From Metabacillus fastidiosus NBRC 101226 (GTDB lineage Bacteria; Bacillota; Bacilli; Bacillales; Bacillaceae), in the NCBI RefSeq assembly GCF_001591625.1, contig NZ_BCVG01000023.1, forward strand, positions 1 through 45,116: a stretch of 45,116 nucleotides of DNA, in the 5' to 3' direction. The notes beneath the pieces were generated by a model. The model saw only the letters and a list, made by a program, of their open reading frames with translations. It did not search any database and was not told where the DNA came from. Shown piece after piece: positions 39,259 through 45,116 of this stretch (its first letter is position 1; each line of letters starts with the position of its first letter). Position numbers and translations under genes: made by a program.

Positions 39259-40014
39259 TTGGAAAATGAGTATATAAGAACAGATGAAGTTACTGAAGTA
39301 TGTTTGCTCGCGGGGAAAATCATGCTTCAAAACGGGGCAGAGACGTATCGTGTAGAAGATACAATGACAAGGATTGCTGCTGCTTTTGGCATTTTGCATT
39401 CTCATAGCTTTGTTACGCCGACAGGAATTATTTTCTCCATTGACAGCAGTGAGACAACTAGATTAATCAGGGTATCCGAGCGTTTTACCAATTTAGAAAA
39501 AGTAGCCGTAGTAAATGATATTTCACGAAAAATAAGTGAAAAAAAACTTACTGTTCAAGATGCATGTGAAAGATTAAAAGAAGTTGAAAAGACGAAATAC
39601 TCTTTTCCAGTTTGGGTACAAATAATTGCTGCTGCACTAGCGAGCGGTTGTTTTTTAATTATGTTTCAAGGGAAGTGGATTGATTTCTTGCCTGCTGTTA
39701 TAACAGGTGGTGTCGGTTTTTGTGCTTTACTTTATTTTCAATACTTAGTGGAGATTAAGTTCTTCGCTGAATTTGTTTCTGCTTTTATTATCGGTCTTCT
39801 CGCTTTCTTATTAGTTATGAGCGGTTTTGGACATGAGATAGATAAAATCATTATCGGAGCTGTTATGCCTCTTGTGCCGGGTCTTCTTATTACGAATGCT
39901 GTAAGAGATTTAATGGCAGGCCATCTCGTTTCGGGAATTTCAAAAGGCGCCGAGGCCTGCTTAACAGCATTTGCAATCGGTACTGGAATTGCAGTTGTTT
40001 TCTCCATTATTTAA
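39259..40014 (+). CDS. ThrE/YjjP-type exporter subunit (DUF1212)
   Basis: A 251-residue membrane protein. The soluble N-terminal part (1-115) carries AGKIMLQNGAETYRVEDTM, the hallmark of the threonine/serine exporter ThrE N-terminal domain; five helices follow to the C-terminus. The TTG at 39259 is chosen because AGGAGGT (39244-39250) is 8 bp upstream. With the following YjjB-like gene it forms a split ThrE-type pair; the transported compound may be threonine, serine or a dicarboxylate, as for YjjPB. Confidence 0.88.
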   Translation: MENEYIRTDEVTEVCLLAGKIMLQNGAETYRVEDTMTRIAAAFGILHSHSFVTPTGIIFSIDSSETTRLIRVSERFTNLEKVAVVNDISRKISEKKLTVQDACERLKEVEKTKYSFPVWVQIIAAALASGCFLIMFQGKWIDFLPAVITGGVGFCALLYFQYLVEIKFFAEFVSAFIIGLLAFLLVMSGFGHEIDKIIIGAVMPLVPGLLITNAVRDLMAGHLVSGISKGAEACLTAFAIGTGIAVVFSII

Positions 40015-40037
40015 AAAGCGGGAAGGATGATAAATGA

Positions 40038-40481
40038 ATGGAACAATTTATAACTAGTTTTATTGCCTCCGCCGCTTTTGGGATCATTTTTAATGCGCCG
40101 AAGAAGGCAATAATACAATGTGGCTTTGTCGGTATGTTTGGCTGGATTCTTTATTTATCGTTATACAATATGAATGAAGATACTGTTATTGCTACCCTCA
40201 TTTCTGCTTTCTTTATTGCGGTATTAAGCCAAACTTTTGCCAAACTTTATAAAACACCAATCATTATTTTCAATGTTTCTGGAATTATTCCTTTAGTACC
40301 TGGTGGTTTGGCGTATGATGCAATGCGGAAATTCGTAGAAAATGACTATGATATTGCCGTTCAGTTGGCGGCAAAGGCATTTATGATTTCGGGGGCAATC
40401 GCAATCGGACTGGTGTTTTCGGAAGTCGTCAATCAGCTGATACGCAAATCCCGTCTTGGCGGAAAAAAGAATCATTTTTAG
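40038..40481 (+). CDS. YjjB-type exporter subunit (ThrE C-terminal half)
   Basis: A 147-residue protein with four or five helices and the conserved VSGIIPLVPGGLAYDAMRK segment of the ThrE_2/YjjB family. It starts 23 bp after the YjjP-like gene with GGAAGGA upstream. The two halves correspond to the single fused ThrE of actinobacteria. Confidence 0.88.
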   Translation: MEQFITSFIASAAFGIIFNAPKKAIIQCGFVGMFGWILYLSLYNMNEDTVIATLISAFFIAVLSQTFAKLYKTPIIIFNVSGIIPLVPGGLAYDAMRKFVENDYDIAVQLAAKAFMISGAIAIGLVFSEVVNQLIRKSRLGGKKNHF

Positions 40482-40561
40482 AAAGTGAAAGAGGAGAATG
40501 TTGAAAAGCTGGTATTAAGGATTTTATTCTATTATGTATTGTATATCTTTTCGCCGAGAAG

Positions 40562-40611
40562 GCAACCTGGCTGCAGGCTTTTTAATAACAACCTGCAGTC
40601 AGGTTTTTTTG
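40562..40611 (+). terminator. Terminator of the ThrE-type pair
   Basis: AACCTGGCTGCAGG (40564-40577) and CCTGCAGTCAGGTT (40592-40605) with one mismatch and a seven-T tail. Confidence 0.9.
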
Positions 40612-40701
40612 CCTTTATTTTGTCAAAAAGTTTCCCTTGAGAAATGTTTGTAAATATACAATAATCAAATCATTGTATTTAAAAATTAGGAGGAGATGGA
40701 G

Positions 40702-41574
40702 TTGAGAATAAGAGTATCAGCAGTACAATATCATTTACACACAATTGAATCTTTTAATGACTTCGCTCAACAATGTGAGCATTATATAAAAACAGCAAAA
40801 GAATTTAATACAGAATTTATATTATTTCCAGAATTTTTTACGACCCAATTACTTTCGATCGGGAGCAGTCAGGGAACGAGGTTAACAATTAATGAACTGC
40901 CGGGATTTACAGAGCAATATCGGGGGCTATTTTCCCGTTTTGCGATAGAGAATAATATTCATATCATTGGCGGCACACATGTTATTCATAGAGAAGGTAA
41001 GCTTTACAATGTTGCACATCTATTCTATCCGGATGGAAGAATAGAGGAGCAGGAGAAACTCCATGTGACACCGACAGAGGTAGAAGAATGGAATATAGCT
41101 GGAGGAGATGGATTGCGTGTCTTTGATACGGAGAAAGGCAGAATAGCGATTTTAACTTGCTATGATATTGAATTTCCAGAAATTGTACGGATGGCGAAGG
41201 CAAAAGGCGCCGATATTATCTTCTGCCCGTCTTGCACAGATGACCGCCACGGTTTTCATCGTGTCCGCTATACAAGCCATGCTCGTGCGATTGAAAATCA
41301 AGTGTATGTAGTGCTGACAGGAACGGTAGGTTCCTTGCCGACAGTTGATTTTATGCGCGCTAACTTCGGTCAGGCTGCAGTTATTAGTCCGAATGATATT
41401 CCATTTCCACCACAGGGACTTGTCGTAGAAGGTGAGTTAAATAACGACATGATTGTGACAGCAGATCTTGATCTCAGCCTTCTTTACGAGGTTCGTGAAC
41501 GCGGTTCTGTTACGACATGGCGTGACCGCCGCACTGATTTGTACTATGATTGGGAACAAGTAAAGTTTGACTAA
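40702..41574 (+). CDS. Carbon-nitrogen hydrolase (nitrilase superfamily amidase)
   Basis: A 290-residue nitrilase-fold enzyme with the full catalytic triad E44 (LFPEFF), K119 (EKLHVTP) and C153 (LTCYDIEFPE). Such enzymes hydrolyse amides or N-carbamoyl groups. The TTG at 40702 is preferred because AGGAGGA (40688-40694) lies 7 bp before it, while the in-frame ATG at 40696 is only 1-2 bp away. It is apparently monocistronic; the context does not reveal the substrate. Confidence 0.88.
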   Translation: MRIRVSAVQYHLHTIESFNDFAQQCEHYIKTAKEFNTEFILFPEFFTTQLLSIGSSQGTRLTINELPGFTEQYRGLFSRFAIENNIHIIGGTHVIHREGKLYNVAHLFYPDGRIEEQEKLHVTPTEVEEWNIAGGDGLRVFDTEKGRIAILTCYDIEFPEIVRMAKAKGADIIFCPSCTDDRHGFHRVRYTSHARAIENQVYVVLTGTVGSLPTVDFMRANFGQAAVISPNDIPFPPQGLVVEGELNNDMIVTADLDLSLLYEVRERGSVTTWRDRRTDLYYDWEQVKFD

Positions 41575-41638
41575 TACTTATCATTATAACTATTAAATGG
41601 TATATTAACTTCATAACTATTCATGGAGGGGTCGGCGG

Positions 41639-42463
41639 TTGAAGCGTTTAGAAGGTAAAACAATTGCGTTAGCTGGTAAGCGTAAATCAGAAGAATTAAG
41701 TAAATTGATTTCTAATCTTGGTGGAACTCCTATCGTACGTCCAGCACAAGGTACGATTTTTTTAGATGACTCTAATTTAGAGCAGGAGATTAAGAGTCTT
41801 GTCCAAGGAAAATATGACTGGTTTATCTTAACGACAGGAATTGGAACGGAGACACTTTATAAAACAGCAGAGAGAATCGGCTTAGGTGATGAATTTATCG
41901 AGACTCTTCAAAAAGCAAACATAGCGGCACGAGGATATAAAACGAAGAATATGCTCAAGAAATTAAACATTGGATCACCAGATGTAAAAGATGATGATGG
42001 GACAACTTCAGGCTTAATAAGAGCACTTCAAGGAGTAAATCTTAAAGGTTGTAAAGTAGCGCTCCAATTACATGGTGATCCTGCACCGACGTTAATTGAA
42101 TATCTTGAAGAGCAGGGAGTAGAGGAATATAAAGAAATTCTCCCTTATCAGCATATTCCGCCAAGCCGTGAAGTACTGGAACAGCTTGTTAATGAAATTT
42201 TAGAAAGAAAAGTGGATGCGGTAAACTTTACAAGTGCACCACAGCCGCGCTTCCTTTTTGCGTATGTAAAGGAAAAAGGACTTTACGATCAGTTAATTGA
42301 AGCATTTGAAACAGATGTCGTTGCTGTCGCTGTCGGCAAAATAACAGCAGCAGCTTTAAAAGAAGAAAATGTTAAAAGAATTGTTATCCCGGAAGAAGAA
42401 CGAATGGGAAGTGCGATTATCGCTTTAGAACAATTTTATAAAGGGACGTATGCTGCTAACTAA
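41639..42463 (+). CDS. Uroporphyrinogen-III synthase-like protein, gene 1
   Basis: A 274-residue HEM4-domain protein: LEGKTIALAGKRKSEELSKL at the start, YDWFILTTGIGTETLYK, the VDAVNFTSAPQPRFLF block and VAVAVGKITAAALKE. HemD closes hydroxymethylbilane to uroporphyrinogen III for haem, sirohaem and cobalamin. It starts at TTG 41639 with GGAGGGG upstream. It is outside any hem operon, so it may serve a specialised tetrapyrrole or another role. It overlaps the next gene by 14 bp. Confidence 0.8.
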   Translation: MKRLEGKTIALAGKRKSEELSKLISNLGGTPIVRPAQGTIFLDDSNLEQEIKSLVQGKYDWFILTTGIGTETLYKTAERIGLGDEFIETLQKANIAARGYKTKNMLKKLNIGSPDVKDDDGTTSGLIRALQGVNLKGCKVALQLHGDPAPTLIEYLEEQGVEEYKEILPYQHIPPSREVLEQLVNEILERKVDAVNFTSAPQPRFLFAYVKEKGLYDQLIEAFETDVVAVAVGKITAAALKEENVKRIVIPEEERMGSAIIALEQFYKGTYAAN

Positions 42464-43148
42464 TCAAAAAATAGTTCTTGTCCGAACAGGCACGGAAGAG
42501 AGTAAAGTAGCGAATGAACTAAGAAGAAATGGTGCCGAAGTATTTGAATTTCCGAAATGGGAAAAAATAATTTTACCTGTCGAGGAAGCTGCAGTTAAGA
42601 AGCTTGGTTTATTCGATAAAATACTATTCACTTCATCAGAAGCTGTTACCGAATTTTTTAATATAGTAATTGAAAATAGTATAGAGTTGAAAGGACATTT
42701 TTTCGGACTGTCACTTAAAACGTTGCGGGTCCTTAAAAGCTATGAACGAGAGGGCTTTTTAGCAGAAAAGATGCCAGGTGCAGGGAAGCTTCTAATTGTT
42801 GGTGATCAACAGATAGGGGCGGAAAATGGGAAAAATATATTAAAATACGGAGAACATGAACTGCTTATAACGAGTAAAAAATATATCGATCAGATTAGTA
42901 GTCAAATTATTGCCGAAGAAATAATGGAAAAGCTGCCTGAAGTATTATTTTTCCCCAGTGGTAAATCTGTTCATATTTTTGCACAGGAAGCTGTCTCATA
43001 TGAAATTGATTCCATCGCAAAATGCTCCAGAATTGTTTGCATGGGAAATAACTCTACTGAGGCAGCAAAGCAATGTGGATTTAGTCCGAATGAAATGCCG
43101 GCTGTCCCGACGATTGATTCTTTGTTGGCATGTTTATCCAGTAGATAA
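42450..43148 (+). CDS. Uroporphyrinogen-III synthase-like protein, gene 2
   Basis: A 232-residue protein, also HEM4-like: IVLVRTGTEESKVANELRRN, FDKILFTSSEAVTEFFN, LFFPSGKSVHIFAQEA and SRIVCMGNNSTEAAKQCGF. It is more diverged than the preceding gene and translationally coupled to it (14-bp overlap, AAAGGGA upstream). Two HemD-like genes in tandem without other haem genes is unusual; whether both are active cannot be told. Confidence 0.72.
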   Translation: MLLTNQKIVLVRTGTEESKVANELRRNGAEVFEFPKWEKIILPVEEAAVKKLGLFDKILFTSSEAVTEFFNIVIENSIELKGHFFGLSLKTLRVLKSYEREGFLAEKMPGAGKLLIVGDQQIGAENGKNILKYGEHELLITSKKYIDQISSQIIAEEIMEKLPEVLFFPSGKSVHIFAQEAVSYEIDSIAKCSRIVCMGNNSTEAAKQCGFSPNEMPAVPTIDSLLACLSSR

Positions 43149-43249
43149 AAAACGTTGAATAATCGATATTTTTTGCTTACCAAAGATATAAAAAATATAG
43201 GAATTTGAGGATAGATGGTTATTGCCATTCGATTGTCCGGATATATTAA

Positions 43250-43289
43250 GAAAAATGCACTGGAAGTTAAACTTCCGAGTGCATTTTTT
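43250..43289. terminator. Bidirectional terminator
   Basis: AAAAATGCACTGGAAGTT (43251-43268) pairs across a tiny loop with ACTTCC-G-AGTGCATTTTTT. A/T runs on both sides end both the HemD-like pair and the convergent adenine deaminase gene. Confidence 0.88.
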
Positions 43290-43292
43290 ATT

Positions 43293-45011
43293 TTAAAGCG
43301 ATATACTGATATGTTCAAAACGGTCCACGTCAAAAAGTCCAAGATCTGTCAGTTTTAATTGTGGAATTACCGGTAAACAGAGAAACGATAATATAGAAAA
43401 AAGACTGAAGTCTTTAATCGGTGTAATTTCATTTAATACCTTATGTAATTGCTTCAATTGTCTATTAACGGTTTCATAGTTTTCTAAAGAGACGAGCCCG
43501 GCAACAGCTAATGGAACTTTAGCTAATACTTTGCTGTCTTTAACGACAACAAGTCCGCCGTTCATTTCTTTAATAGCTTCAATAGCAGTAATGATGTCTT
43601 CATCGGTTGTGCCTGCTGCGACAAGATTATGGGAATCATGAGCAACTGTTCCTGCAATTGCGCCTGATGTTAATTTAAATCCTTTTACAATGCCGAGTCC
43701 AATATTGTGTGTATTAGAATGTCTTTCAATAACCGCAAGTTTTAATTGGTCCCTTTCAACAGAAGGAATGAATAGTCCATTCTCTATATGTACTGGTTCT
43801 ATTAATCGTTCTGTCACAATTTGATTAGGGATAATACCAATAATATTTGCCTTATTTTCTGAGGGAATTTTTATATTTAAATGTTCTTTTTTTATGTTAT
43901 CGATTTTTACGGTATTAGTGATTTCAGGTTTAGGTTTTACACTGTCATTATCTTTTAGTAAATAGATGCCGTTATCGGCAACTCTTTCTCCAGCCTTATA
44001 AACAGTCATTCCAGTAAGCTTGTTTAAGTCATCAACTATAATAAAATCTGCTTCATAGCCTGGAGCAATTGCACCTTTATTTTCTAAGCCAAAACACTCA
44101 GCGGCATTAAGAGATGCTAGCTGGATAGCGAGGATAGGATCTAACCCTTGCTGAATCGCAAGGCGAACGTTATGGTCGATTGAACCTTCGCTAATAAGTT
44201 CATCCAAATGCTTATCATCTGTGCAGAAAAGGAAGCGACGTGAGTTCTTTTCGTTAACAACGGGAATTAAATCAATCAGGTTTTTCGCTCCGGAACCTTC
44301 TCTAATCATGACATACATGCCGCGCTGGATACGCTCTTTTGCCTCCTTAGGCGTTATGCATTCATGATCGGTTTTGATGCGTGCAGCCCTGTAAATATTA
44401 ATGCCGTCAACATCAAGTCCTGCTGCATGTCCGTCAATTTTATTTGTCATAGAAAGTTTTTCAATCATGGCAGCATCATTATTCATAACAGCGGGATAGT
44501 CCATTACTTCCGCCAAACCTAAAACACGCTCGTGTGAGAAGAATGGTTTAAGATCCTTTGCTAAAAGCTTTGCCCCTGCATTCTCAAATGGAGTTGCTGG
44601 AACACTTGATGGCAGCATAAAGAAAACGTCAAGCGGAAGTTCTTCCGAATTTTCAAGGAAAAATGAAATTCCTTTTTCTCCACATACATTTGCGATCTCA
44701 TGCGGGTCTGTTATAACAGTCGTTATACCATGTGGCAGAACAACTTTTGAAAATTCACTCGGTGCTACCATCGAAGACTCAATATGAACATGTCCGTCAA
44801 TAAAGGAAGGAGCAACATAGCGATCCTTTGCATCAATGACTTTTTGGCCCTCATAGCCTTCTCCGATGCCGACGATGACACCATCAGCAATTGCTATATC
44901 AGCCTCGATTATTTCCAAATTGAAAACATCAATAATTTTTCCGTTTTTAATGACAGTATCTGCTGCTTTCCGTTTACTTGCCACATCGATTCTTCTCATT
45001 AATTTTTCCAT
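43293..45011 (-). CDS. adeC: Adenine deaminase
   Basis: A 572-residue amidohydrolase converting adenine to hypoxanthine in purine salvage. It has the AdeC start VASKRKAADTVIKNGKIIDV, metal motif FIDGHVHIESS, TVITDPHEIANV, FLFCTDDKHLDE and the C-terminal AdeC domain with HDSHNLVAAGTTDEDI. AAGGAGAG lies 8 bp before the ATG at 45011. The last ~30 residues (LPVIPQLKLTDLGLFDVD) are family-typical, so the gene is intact. Upstream, on the same strand, is the second copy of the palindromic element. Confidence 0.93.
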   Translation of the reverse strand: MEKLMRRIDVASKRKAADTVIKNGKIIDVFNLEIIEADIAIADGVIVGIGEGYEGQKVIDAKDRYVAPSFIDGHVHIESSMVAPSEFSKVVLPHGITTVITDPHEIANVCGEKGISFFLENSEELPLDVFFMLPSSVPATPFENAGAKLLAKDLKPFFSHERVLGLAEVMDYPAVMNNDAAMIEKLSMTNKIDGHAAGLDVDGINIYRAARIKTDHECITPKEAKERIQRGMYVMIREGSGAKNLIDLIPVVNEKNSRRFLFCTDDKHLDELISEGSIDHNVRLAIQQGLDPILAIQLASLNAAECFGLENKGAIAPGYEADFIIVDDLNKLTGMTVYKAGERVADNGIYLLKDNDSVKPKPEITNTVKIDNIKKEHLNIKIPSENKANIIGIIPNQIVTERLIEPVHIENGLFIPSVERDQLKLAVIERHSNTHNIGLGIVKGFKLTSGAIAGTVAHDSHNLVAAGTTDEDIITAIEAIKEMNGGLVVVKDSKVLAKVPLAVAGLVSLENYETVNRQLKQLHKVLNEITPIKDFSLFSILSFLCLPVIPQLKLTDLGLFDVDRFEHISISL

Positions 45012-45029
45012 AGAATTCTCTCCTTGTAG

Positions 45030-45116
45030 TAAAACAAGTTTATCCCAGTCTTAACGGGCAGTAAGATTCTCCCTTCAAAGTTCTGGCAATTCGAGGAAGT
45101 TAAGCGGGAGATCCAA
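45030..45116 (-). repeat. Palindromic element, right copy (cut by the window edge)
   Basis: Read on the minus strand it matches the left copy: GATCTCCCGCTTAACTTCC, CTCGAATT, AACTTTGAAGGGAG, TCTTACTGCCCGTTAAG and CTGGGATAAA in the same order. It ends about 10 nt before the AAGGAG of adenine deaminase. The inner stem CTCC/GGAG is kept. The outer left arm lies beyond the window. Confidence 0.6.

Noticed and set aside
40486-40642. GTG-initiated ~50-codon ORF after the YjjB-like gene
   Set aside because: It runs straight through an intrinsic terminator hairpin and lacks an RBS.

Overview
The window is AT-rich (roughly 35% G+C by eye) with strong AGGAGG-type ribosome binding sites, frequent TTG starts, sigma-A promoters and hairpin terminators with T-runs. 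Gene content (two hexameric gdhA copies, purU, adeC, LytS-type kinase module, YxeP/YtnI/SnaB-like sulfur genes, exported lipoproteins) points to a Bacillaceae (Firmicutes) chromosome. No rRNA, tRNA, CRISPR array, intact insertion sequence or prophage was seen. Both ends of the window fall inside copies of the same ~90-nt palindromic element, each pointing into the window and each ending just before a ribosome binding site; a contig ending in repeats is one explanation, a structured 5' leader another.

Left part (1-17.3 kb): a nucleobase/thiamine-pyrimidine-type uptake and catabolism operon (ABC permease and ThiY-like lipoprotein, LLM flavin monooxygenase, YciI-rhodanese fusion, CodA-like deaminase; no ATPase gene in view); a membrane-anchored polysaccharide deacetylase; a two-component pair made of a receiver/wHTH/BTAD response regulator and a 1031-aa hybrid kinase carrying two different kinase modules; then a LysR regulator divergent from a periplasmic-binding-protein ABC transporter (binding protein, fused permease, ATPase) ending in a PPP-type phosphoesterase, with a perfect T-N11-A LysR box between them.

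Middle (17.3-32.6 kb): two closely related glutamate dehydrogenase genes 12.5 kb apart. Between them lie a divergent sulfur-salvage locus and motility/envelope genes. The minus arm of the sulfur locus is metQ-metN-metI-metQ-LLM monooxygenase; the plus arm is glutaredoxin, GNAT acetyltransferase and M20 amidohydrolase. This matches the logic of the Bacillus snaA/cmoJ/sndB-type S-alkyl-cysteine pathways, but with a methionine-family transporter and a terminator hairpin in the plus-arm leader. A chemoreceptor and a cellulose-synthase-like glycosyltransferase with two PilZ-like segments follow.

Right part (32.6-45.1 kb): purU; then a complete actin-type partition cassette (ParM-like actin, ParR-like ribbon-helix-helix protein and, upstream of a strong promoter, a ~140-bp array of TAC-containing repeats phased at about 10.4 bp with a 42-bp higher-order period, the expected form of a parC centromere). 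Next are an exported protein built from a 45-residue tandem duplication, an ABC exporter, a split ThrE-type exporter, a nitrilase-family amidase, two overlapping uroporphyrinogen-III-synthase-like genes and adenine deaminase. The most notable system is the ParMRC cassette in an otherwise chromosomal-looking neighbourhood.
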